The translations under genes were made by a program, and so were the position numbers. Shown here in pieces: positions 43,301-55,300 of a stretch of 64,000 nucleotides of DNA (positions within the stretch are counted from its first letter, which is position 1; each line of letters begins with the position of its first letter). Origin of the DNA: Henricia sp. BOLD:AAB3569 (taxonomy: Eukaryota; Echinodermata; Asteroidea; Spinulosida; Echinasteridae); the NCBI GenBank assembly GCA_037783545.1, contig JBBELK010000453.1, positions 558,001 through 622,000 on the forward strand. The letters run 5' to 3'. A model generated the notes under the pieces. That model made no database searches, was not told the origin of the DNA, and saw only the letters and a list, made by a program, of their open reading frames with translations.

Positions 43301-46300
43301 ACCTTCCAGTTTCAAAGGAGAACCTTACGCCTCTTCAACAGGCAAAGACAAACGAACTTAGCAAAGGATCCGATACACCTAGCATAAGTCAGCAGTACCA
43401 TTCTAAAGTTAAGATGAACTACCGCAGACTCCCGCAGGGTTTCAGACCATTCAAAACCCCAGCAAATTTTGATCCTTGTCCTAAACCCTCGCCTCAAAAG
43501 GATTCTAGGCTTCAGCCTGAACATTCAGACAATCGGTCAAAAATTTTACCACACAAAAATAATTCAGCTTTTTATTCCTCTGTGGATGAATCTAAACACT
43601 TGCCAACTATCCCAGAAACTGATGTTTTGACTGTCGTTCCGGAAGTCCCCATTGCAGAACGAACAACGGCAGCTGAGATTTCAGATTTTGAGGAAGAGTT
43701 CCTGAGTGCCAGCCAAGCACAGAGAGAGATCGAAGCCGCGGAGGAAACCGAGTCGGCTTATGCCTTCATGCAGGCTGCGGATGACGGCTTCTCCCAATTT
43801 GAGAACTTGCCTGAAAATAGTGTCAATCTTCCTAAAGGTATCGACAGCCCCAATCATCCTGATGATGACGATATAAAAACCACCCAAAAACCTAAAAACT
43901 TTGGGGACTTTGAATTCACAGGCGACAGGATTACTGAAAGAAAAGAAGCTTTGATTGCGAAACATTTGGGGATTGGCTCAAATCTGCCAAACCAAGTTGC
44001 ATCACAAGGTTCCGACGTGTTGGAAAAGGCGTTTGTTCAGTCGCAGGACTCGGTGAAAGACGGAAGAGAAACTGAAAATTCATCTGCACATCAGAACAAA
44101 CATTATCTGGAAGATGTTCCTAGAACCCCAGGCTTTAACGCATTAGGCGCTGACATCAGATTGAATGCAACAGCCCCTGGGTCCTCTCCCCAAATAACCA
44201 GTAAGCCATTCGTTGGCTTCTGCACTGCCAGTGGTCATAAAGTCACTGTGTCAAATGAAGCCTTGCGAAAAGCCAAAATGTTTTGGGATGCTGAGATAGA
44301 TATTGAAAAGACTACACCACAAGAGCCTACAGAAGGATGCAGGACATCAGAATTTTCACGCAGCAAGAAGAAAGATTTGTCCACTAACAAAGTTGATGGT
44401 GGATACCTCGGTAGGAAAGAAAGTAATGTGCTTAGAAAATCATCACTTAGTCCCGAGGAAGAAGCTTCTGAAGATGAAGTGCAGTTCAAAAAGGAGATGG
44501 GTAACTCTAAGCCGTCAGTTGAGACAGAATTGCATCAGGCTCTCAACGAACTAATGGAAATAGAAGAAAAGAAGGACAATTCTGTACTATCCATTGGGTT
44601 TCAAACTGCTGGAGGAAAACCGGTTTCGGTATCCGAAGAGGCACTTGCGAAAGCAAAATCTTTGTTTTTGGAAGTGGAAGAAAATCGGGGTGCAATTCAG
44701 TTTCCAGAGGCTCAACAGAATAAAAATACGGGAGAGGCCACTGTTGAGGAAAGAAAGAAGCCCTTCACTTCATTTCCTGTTGGATTTCAAACAGCAAGCG
44801 GAAGTAACGTAGATATTTCGGAGGAATCTCTGATGAACGCAAGACGTGTTTTAGAGAGTCCAGAGGGAAATACTAACAAGCAGCTCAGTGCTAGGAACAG
44901 ATTTGGTATGACGGAGGAAAAGCGTACAGTTCCGTGTGGTTTCACGACTGCAAGCGGAAACGTAAAAGTTTCGCGAGAGTCGTTGGAAAAAGCCAGGAAT
45001 CTGATTGAGGTCCCTTGTGAGAATCTTCCTACTGACGATAATAACTCGACGACTAGTGCATTCACAAAGGACCAGCCATTTGCAGGTTTCTCAACAGCTA
45101 GTGGGAACAAAGTCTCGGTATCTAAAGCTGCCCTGGAAAAAGCTAAAAGGCTTTTTATGGATCCTGATGATTCCTCAGTGCCTCCTGACGACAAAATTGA
45201 GAGATCGGAAAACCAAAGAAAACAAGTTAATAAAGAACAAGAAGGTACAATTTCTCTTGGTTTCCAAACTGCAAGTGGATCTTCTGTGTCGGTGTCAAAG
45301 TCGTCCTTAAAGAAAGCAAAACTGATGCTCGACAGCCCAGAAGAGTCCAAGACTACTAAATCTGTCGGATTTCAAACTGCCGGCGGAAGCAAGGTGGCAA
45401 TCTCTGCCGCATCTCTCGCAAATGCAAAGAAGTTCCTCGCTGAGGATGCTCTTAAAAAGAAAGAAATCAATCAATATCAACGAGTTAATAAAGAACAGGA
45501 AGGTCACTTTTCTCTTGGTTTCCAAACTGCAAGTGGATCTTCTGTGTCGGTGTCAAAGTCGTCCTTAAAGAAAGCAAAACTGATGCTCGACAGCCCAGAA
45601 GAGTCCAAGACTACTAAATCTGTCGGTTTTCAAACTGCTGGCGGAAGCAAAGTCGCAATCTCTGCTGCATCTCTTGCAAATGCAAAGGAGTTCCTCGCTG
45701 AGGATGCTCCTAAAAAGAAATCAATCAATCAATATCAACGAGTTAATAAAGAACAGGAAGGTAACATTTCTCTTGGTTTCCAAACTGCAAGTGGAACTTC
45801 TGTGTCGGTGTCAAAGTCGTCCTTAAAGAAAGCACAACTGATGCTAGACAGCCCAGAAGAGTCCAAGACTACTAAATCTGTCGGTTTTCAAACTGCTGGC
45901 GGAAGCAAAGTCGCAATCTCTGCTGCATCTCTTGCAAATGCAAAGGAGTTCCTCGCTGAGGATGCTCCTGAAAGAACAGAAAGAAATCAACACCAACGTG
46001 GGTTGGGCTTTTCAACAGCAAGCGGTTCCAAAGTTGAGGTTTCGCCGGCGGCGCTGCAAAGAGCCAAGAAATTGTTTGAAAACCTTGACGATGCTCCGGG
46101 GGAGTTGGTCAGCCTTCAGGGAAATGCCTCATGCCAAGAGTCCAACCTGGTGTCGGTCGGCTCGGACAGACGTGGTGCATCCAAGACACCAGGAGAGGAT
46201 CTCATAGATGCAGTTGTTCCAAACTTACGAGGAAACACAACTTTGTGCAAGAAACATACAGGTAAATTAGCACCGTTTGATTTCCACAAAATAGTTATAT

Positions 46301-49300
46301 GCCCTCTGACGTCACAAAAAAACAGAACATACCCAGCTTAATGTTTTACATAAATTTGGTTTAGGAGTGAGGTCGCATGACAAATCGTCTTTGAATTTTG
46401 TGACCTTTGGCATCATTACCATCATTATGCCAAACGGGATGCGCGCCCATAACGATTTTTAACAGAGGGCGCTTTAGATGTAAACAAAGAGCACGTCATC
46501 TATATAATATTATGCAGTTTAAAAAATGCAGTTTTCTTAAAGTATCAATTCTTTTTCATAACAGAAGTTTGTTGAAAACAGTGAACTTGTATGTAACAAG
46601 GCACTGATCGATCAATCACTTTGGAATCGCTTTAAAGATTGTTCCATTGAAATGGCTTCCTCAAGGTCATTTTAGTGTTACAGACGTTGCGTGTATGAAA
46701 ATTAAGAGCAACCACAATATTTTACATCCAAGCTGTTTGTGTATGCATAATCTTGAAAAACTGAAGAATCTACGTATATCCCCCTCATCCACAATAGTGG
46801 GGAAAAAAAATTGTGCAATGAACTTGTAATTTTGCCATTCATGTCCACTTAGGTGTGGAATTGGTCAAACAATCTAGTTGAATTTTGACTGTTTCTTCAA
46901 AGTATGTTTGTAATAGTATTTTTCGATGACAAAATGTGACTTTTTTTCCATACAGATCCCAACCAAAATAGCCTTACCATGGTTCAGGGATTGCCAAGAA
47001 AACAAAATGGCCTGGGCACTCAACAAAGGTAAGGTTTGCTCACTTTTCTCACTAACATCGGTGTTTAACTGATAAGCTGAAGTATTTTGTTGTAAAGCAT
47101 GTACATAGGCTATTTTTGCTATTGTTATTCAATAATCTATTCATTTTATGTATGTTATTTTAAGTTAATGCAAGGTATTGCTGTTAAGCTGGCCGCACAC
47201 CTTTGCGCTTTACCGGCCAATCGGACACCGGACCATCGGTTCATTTGCTCCGGTCTATGGTGTACGGTCAAACCGACCCGAATTGTTTTTCAGCGCACAC
47301 TTTTCCAGTATTCAGTTAGATTGACCCCAACAATGCCACCCATGACAATAAATCAATGCATTTGTGAGTGGCTTTTTGGGGGCTCAGGGAGGGGGGAGGG
47401 GGTACACCATGCACCATGCACCCTGTAATTCTACTCTAAGTAGAATATAGTACAAACATCAGATGGGAAAAATCATGTGGTTCTCATCAGGATTTTAAGT
47501 TTTAGCCCGAGACTTCAAACACGCAATGCTCTATCAGTTGTAATATACTACGTCACACTTTCCCTAAAAACCAAACTTGTCTCTGTGTTGCAAAGATACG
47601 CAACTGAGTAAATTACATTACAATATTATGTGACGGGCTCTACGAAAATGAGTCACAAGTCGCGCTGGCTAGTATTCTTTTTGCGACCATAAAAAGAAAT
47701 CCGCGGCAAATCCACGCTCAATAAAATACCAAAACACAATGGAAATTCCTGGCGGTGCCCAGATACCGCCTGGAATGTCTGTGTTCCCCCTGGAATGTCT
47801 GTGTTACGCCTGGAATTTCTTTTGTGTTTAGGTATTTTAATGAGCGTAGAAATGCCACAGATTTCTTTTTAATGGTCGCAAAAAGAATACTAGCCAGCGC
47901 GACTTGTGACTCATTTTCGTAGAGCCCGTCACATATAGCAATATTGTTATTCGGTTTTTCGTGATCTGTTAGTAGGCAGGTCACTCGTGCACACAAAATA
48001 TTCAGCCGATCGACCGCGACCGGAAATATCCACACACAAACCATATGTAAGGATGGTACGAGAAATACGATGTTTATAAATATTCCTGTACATCATATAA
48101 AAATAGACATTCTAAGCTTCATTTTGATGTATAAAACAAACCATTTGTGTAAGCGAAACAGTTCGAAACTTTGTGCTGAAAAATTACATGTTTTTAACTT
48201 TTTGGCCAAAAATGGCTGAAAATGCCGTGAAAATCAAGTTTCCTTTTTGGGCATAACTTGTGAACCGTATGTCCAATAAAAAATATCTTGCTATTTTGTG
48301 TTCCTTTCACCAATATCTTTAATATGAGCTATAATTCAATGACTTTGGAAGATTTTAAAAAAAAGTGTGACCTGCCTTAGTGTTAGTGTTAACACATTTG
48401 ATATGTAAAATAAAACAAAAAATACTTTAGGCCTTAATAGAATTTGAACTCAAGTCTTCTGGGAAAACTAGGCAGATGCTCTACCAATTGAGTGGTATTT
48501 TATTAAAATTTTCCTCCACCACAAATGCAAAAACGCAAGCAAATTAGTTGATAACGGGAAATAATGTGTAATGGAGTGTCAAAATTGTTTTATTCATCTG
48601 AATGTGTATTGACTTCCTATTGCAGGTCATTCAGTCCATTTCAAAGGCAAACAAACTCCTCCACAAAACACAAGTCGCCCGCTTTTAAACCACCTTACCA
48701 AGCTGTACATAACAAGAGCAGTCATTCAAGGCGAGAGTCAACAAGGCCACCAGACAACCTGCAAGTTGTACCCCAGGTACGCTATTCAATTCAAGATTTA
48801 AGATTTTTTTCAATCTTGGCTTAAGGGAGCGTGACCAGATCACATTTTTGACGCCCCCATTATTCCAATGGGTGTTGAGAGTTTGATACCATATCATGTG
48901 TCATATTTTTCTTATTAACATTCTGAATTTTCGCGCTCTCAATCCGTATATTTCCAGGGATATTGTCAAAAATCCACCAAAGTTTAGTTTGGCTTCCACA
49001 TCCAAATTGTTAGATTGCAAATTTCCTTTTTTCTTCCCATGGACAGTATTTTGGGGGAGTATTTTATGTGATTATTAGGCTAAAACAAAATCAATTTTTT
49101 CGAACACGCTCCTTTAAGCAAAATACTCAGCCAAAATTCGTTAGTTTATTTTTTTTTACTTATACAGAAGTAAAATACTTTAGTATTTCAGTATTCAAGT
49201 GGTTCTTTTTAGAGAAAGCAGGGTGTAGCACACTTAAACAGATTACAGGATTGGAAAACTGTTACAAACGGCGTTTGTGTGGTTAAGCTGTGTCCGAGAA

Positions 49301-52300
49301 AAAAATGAAAAACTGTGTCCATGCTTTCAAGAAATTGTGCAAAGCCACGGTCATATTTATGCAGATTCTCTGGCTATAATACATGAAAAGCAGAGCCATA
49401 TAGTAAAGCGTTAGTCAGGAGCATAGTTTCGTTCACACGTATGAGGTTGATTTTATATGAATTTATCTTCAATTATCGTTTTCTTAATAAAAAGATGTCC
49501 CTGGCGGAATCGCTCAATTGGACTTTTGAAACCAATTCTCTCTTCAATTTGAGCAAGGTTTTATGGTCAAATGGTTTTCTGGTCAAAATATTTAGCAAAT
49601 ACATACAGTAGCAAATCTGTATTCGGCCTTGAAGCAAATCATACATACATCTCACACACACACCCATTCTGGAATTTGTATCCATGTGGAGACATCCCTC
49701 TGTTCTTGTGTACAAATTGGTTAGAGGGTTGAAGAAAATTTTACAATTTTTTTAATACAGTTGTTAAGAAAATTCATACCCAAATAAAATTGCGCCCTCT
49801 CCGTTTGTTTCGCCATACTTCTAAAAGACTAATGGCTTTCAGCTAAACAAGAGAGCTTCTGATGACAACAGCCTGCAGTCATGTGCACCTGTAGCCAAGA
49901 GAGCTAGGGTAGAGGATGGGTCTGTTGTAGATACACAGGGTGATGTCTCATCTGCTGTGAAACACGGGGAGCATGTTACTCCTGTTGGGAAATGGGAGCA
50001 AGCAAGGAAAGATCAGGCATCCAGGATTCAAGGCAAAAAGGTATTTATGCAGAAAAACCCAATATCGATCAGTTATTTATAAATAACCTTAGACAGTTTG
50101 CTCGTTCCTTTTGGTTGAGAGCACGGCACGTGGGAGATCTTAAACAGATTATAAATGCCTGGCTGATTTAAACACTTAAATTAGATTGTGACCAAAATGC
50201 GCAAAATTAGAGTGTGACCAAAATTCGCATAAGTTTACCAGTGTGCGCACACGTATGACGCAACGCAATGTGTGCGATCGAACACAAACTTTGAATGAAT
50301 GTGACACGTGTTCAATTTCAAAACTGTTCAAATTCTTTCATATTCGCTCACTTGAGTGTGACAAAATTTATTTAAAATCTGTGCATTTGGAAAGTAAACA
50401 AAAAATAATGTTCTGAGCAATATTTTATGAACTTGTTTGACATTCTGAATCACAGATTCAAGTAATAAAACCACTGCCAGGGACACTCTTCACTACGAAG
50501 CAACAAGGACCACGGCTGCCTCTGTATGAACTGGTGAATGGCCAGCCTCCAGAACATTACTCAAGAACTGAGGTAAGATGAATTTAATGTGAATTTGGAA
50601 TGTTTTGTTTTGGCATTAAAATTAGGTTTAGAAATTGTCCGAGCAACATCATGTGAAGGGTGTGAACAATAAAACCACAATTTACATGTGATTTGGGGTT
50701 TTATTAAAACCAACCTGAGCAAAAATCAGCTCCGTACTTCGTCTAACTTTTGAGAAATCAGTCAAAACCACTTCGCACCAAAACCACTTCGCCCCAAAAC
50801 CACTTCGCCCTGAACCACGGCCAGTGCACAAAGTTGTTTTGGGGCGAAGTGGCATTTGGGCGAGGTAGTGTTTTGATTGGGGCGAAATGGCCTTTGGGTG
50901 AAGTGCTTCAGAACGAAGTGGTCCAGGGCGAGGTGGTTTTAGGGCGAAATGAATTTGTCTCGCAAGACGAAGAATAATTGTTTTGCTCATTTCTCAAAGA
51001 CTATAGCACTGCAGACAAAACCATTTCAGGGGACGTTTTCTACCGTCATCGTGTTTATATTGTGTAAGTTATGTATACCAATCATGTATTCTTCCTGTAA
51101 TCCCTTACAGTGCAAATTTTTGTAAATTCACAATATTTTGGTATCTTATTTTACACAGTTGCTTGAAGCTGGAATCCATCAAAGCACTCTTGACCTGACA
51201 GCGTCTTCTACTGAAGATTTCAAGTTCAGGCTAGAAGACTACTTTGACCGTTATGCTTTTGAGTCTGGAGAAGGGTTGACACTCGGCGATGGAGGGAGGC
51301 TAGTTCCTGATGATGCAGGCCTGGCAGGAAAAGAGGAATTCTTCAAGTAAGTACAACCGAACCCTGTTAATAAATAAGAGGTCCTCGGGACTTTGCAGAT
51401 TACCTTGTTATAACATGAACCTTGTATTATCAAGAATTTAAAAAATGATAAACAAAGAATTTGAACATAAGGAACTGTGTTCTTATTTTCAAGGCTCACA
51501 TGTATTACCACTCAACATTTTTTTCTCAAATTTCCTTGACAGTTCAGTCATTTGTAAGACAGTTTGGCTTCCTGTCTTGCAAAGGTGGAAATGCCCTAAA
51601 TTCACAAATTCAGGAGCACTGTGCTGGAAGTCCTGAGCAACAGTTTAAAATCACTTTGTCAGTTAATAGTATACAAATAATGAATGCTTATGAGTGCAAT
51701 GGGAAGAATATTTTCATGAGTTGAAAAATAGAATGTCCCAATGGAAAAAGGCACGCCGTGCAATGGAAAAAAATCGTATGGAACAAAAATGTACGGTTGG
51801 TGACGTAGCATTAAATGGTTAAATTACTATCAATGCTAGAATAGGGCGACAAATCGTGTGTAAAAAAGTATATTAGGGCGACCTGCTCAATAGGGCGACA
51901 TTTTGGTGTCGCCCTAATATTTTTGAGTTTAAAATTCATTTTTTTAGGTCAAAAACCATTTTTTTAAGGTCGAGAACCATTTTTATCGGGACTGGAGCTG
52001 TTTCTCTTTGGTCTGCGACCATTTTTGGAAGCTTTGGGTAAAAAAATAAGGTGTCATTTTGAGTCACTCTTGCCGAAATTTCGGTGGTCTCCGGTGAGAG
52101 TCTTCCCGAAATGTCGCCCTATTGCGGCATCCAGCGTTGTTTAAATTATTAAATTATTAAATTATTAAATTATTTAATTATTTAATGCCATGTGACCTGG
52201 TATCGTCCAATCAAATGACGGGGATCTACTTGGGCGTTATATAATTGCATATTTTTCCTGGTGTCGGAACTCAAACAATTCTTGTTCTCTGAATTGGAGT

Positions 52301-55300
52301 CAACTTTGGCATTTTCTTGCACTTCGATGATGACTTGCAAAACGAACCTGACATACAAGATTTCTGGAATAAAAAAAACAGTCAGTTCTAGATAAAAATA
52401 AATCATATTACAGTGAAACTTGTCTATAGAGGCCACCCTCAGGACCGTAAAAAACTGGCCACTATAAAGAGGTGGCCTCTTTATAGAGGTTTCTAAAGCT
52501 TCATGGCTTTTGGGACCAAAGGTGGGTGGCCACTATATGCAGGTGGCCTATTTATCAAGGTGGCCTTAATAGCAGGTTACACTGTACTCAAATTATGCAG
52601 CATTTTCCTGTGCCTTTTTTGAGACGCCCTATCCGAGGCTGTGTTTCCCTTTGTGTCCTTTTTAGTGCATTGTTGGACACACCGGGAGTGGATTCCAAGT
52701 TGCTACCTGCTGGATGGGTCAGCAACCATTATCGCTGGATTGTTTGGAAGTTAGCTGCCATGGAGAGAGCATACCCACAACACCTAGCAGGGAGGTAGGT
52801 AACAAGACATCAACAATGTGCAGGGCTGTAGTCGAGTCCACACTTTCCGAGTCCGAGTCCTTGGTGTCCGAGTCCTTGGGTCCGAGTCCAGGTCCAGGAT
52901 ACTCCCGAGTTCTCAGCATGCCGAGTACAAGTCCTGAGTCCTTGTTTCAATCTTAAGTGTATTGCTGTCAAGTGATCTGGCAGCTTGTGAGTTTGCTTTT
53001 GGCCAAGTTTTAGGAGGTAAAATATATTTTGAATGCTTAAAATCAATTCAAGTGGTTAAATTAGTTTTTAAAATTTCATTTCACATGGTTGAAATCATAA
53101 TTTATAAAAGACGCTTGAAATAATTCCCGCCACTCATAATAATATACTTGTTGTAGGCTGAAATGTATCTTATTGCAAATGTTTTTTTTTTATCCGGTGG
53201 ACTCGGATGGACTCGGCCCAAATCGCCAAATCCTTACCGTCCGAGTCCTGACTGGCCGAGTCCTAGTTTTTGAGTCGTACAATGCTGTCCATGTGTACTA
53301 CAAACTCTCGGGCTCCGATCCGACTCTCAGAGAAAAGTGCACATGTAAATTGTTATGTCATTAGTGCATGTACATAGGCCATCCCATGAAAACAGGACAC
53401 AGTGTCCCACTTTAACATCATGACACAACATTTTTTTATAAGTACCGGGCCTCAGAGAACCAGTACCCTCGGTATATAAACATTATATGGCCACGTCAAT
53501 AGGCCTTGGTTCGGTGAAATGATGTATCTAAGTCTGTTTTCTGACAGGTTTTTGACACCTGACTGGGTACTCATGCAGTTAAAGTATAGATATGACAGGG
53601 AAATTGACCATGCCCAGCGCCCTGCCCTCCGAAAGATCCTAGAACGAGATGACGTCCCGTCCAGAAGGATTGTCCTGTGTGTGGCTGGTATCCAGTATGC
53701 CGAGACCAATGCTGGAGTAATGGTGAATCCAGAGGGTACCGGTCAAAAAGACAAGGATAAGGTACTTATGTTAGTTGGTTGGGAAAACCATGACAAAGTC
53801 TTTAAAATAACTAAACTTGGGATGAGCGAAAAATCATATGGGGATTCAAACATGAGACCTCTGACTCACCGGGAAGATACTTTATTACTGTTATAGGCAG
53901 AGTGATATAATCCCTCAGGTTTTCCTTGGTAGAGCATCTGCGGTATTAAGTCGGAGGTTTCGGATTTGAATCCAGGTAATAGAAAACACAGCTACTTTTT
54001 GGCCTTGTAGGTTATGCGCTATGAAATATTAAAGCCACAGGCTCGTCAGCAATGCACGCGCGCCAGATTCATGCCACGAAATACGCAGCTCCATAGCAAA
54101 GGCATAGAGCTGCGTATTTCATGCCCGATTGCCTTAGACTACGGATATCAGCCAACTGCACACACCGTACCCGCTATGATGCCCGACTGGGACTCCAACC
54201 CTGCCCTCAACCCTTCCCCCTCAGCCTGGCCTCTCTGTACCCTGAGGGTGGGACTGTTGTCTGTGTGTGGATGTGGTCATCATTAGGATTTACCCCATAC
54301 GCAGCTCCATAGCAAAGGCATGGAGCTGCGTATTCCATGGCAGGGATTTGGCGCACGCGCATTGCTGACGAGCCTGCGCCTTTAATTAATGTGTAAATAT
54401 CTGTTTTTCTGTCTTATTAAGGCCCCAAGCCCTCCAGTTCCCACCCTCGAGTTGACCGACGGTTGGTATTCTGTAAAAACAATCGTGGATAAACCCTTAG
54501 CAGGGCTCATAAAAGCAGGCAAGATATACATCGGTCAGAAGCTGTGCATCTGTGGAGCGGAGCTGGTGGGGTCGCAAGATGCCTGCTCACCCCTAGAAGT
54601 AAGGCTCCTCAACTCTCTTCTGAATAAACCCTAATCATCTTCTGAATTAACCATAATCATCTTCTGAATTAACCATAATCGTCTTCTGAATTTACCCTAA
54701 TTAACTCTAAGGGTTAAAGTGGCTGAGTGGTTTAGGTAATTGACTCTCAACCCCTGGGTGAAATTTTGACGTTGCAGGTTCATTACCCGGCTGTGGTACA
54801 TGTGCCCTTGAGCAAGGCACTTAACCACAATTGTTCCATCCTTTGATCTCTCCAGACATGCTCCAATCGTCTTATACAATGAACCAGAGAAATGAAATAG
54901 CCCAATATGGGTTTAGAAAACAATCCCATCAATTTCTAAACAACAGGACCAGCATGAAATTCACGTTAATTTTGACCCCTGAAGTAGCTATCACAGTTAG
55001 ATAAGATCCACTCATCTACTTAGCCATGATGAATTTTTTTATTCTCAGGTTCCCGATTGCCTAAGACTACGGATATCAGCCAACTGCACTCGCCGTGCCT
55101 GCTATAATGCCCGACTGGGACTCCAACCCTGCCCTCAACCCTTCCCCCTCAGCCTGGCCTCTCTGTACCCCGAGGGTGGGACTGCTGGCTGTGTGGATGT
55201 GGTCATCATCAGGACTTACCCCATGCAGGTAGTCACAAACACCCGGCTCAAATCCAAAGAATGCTCCATTTAATGTTCCGAATTTAAAGAAGATTTCTGT

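Noticed and set aside
54124-54298. Possible alternative BRCA2 exon
   Set aside because: It lacks both splice sites, is out of gene order and is shifted in frame relative to the true exon, so it is treated as a pseudo-exon.
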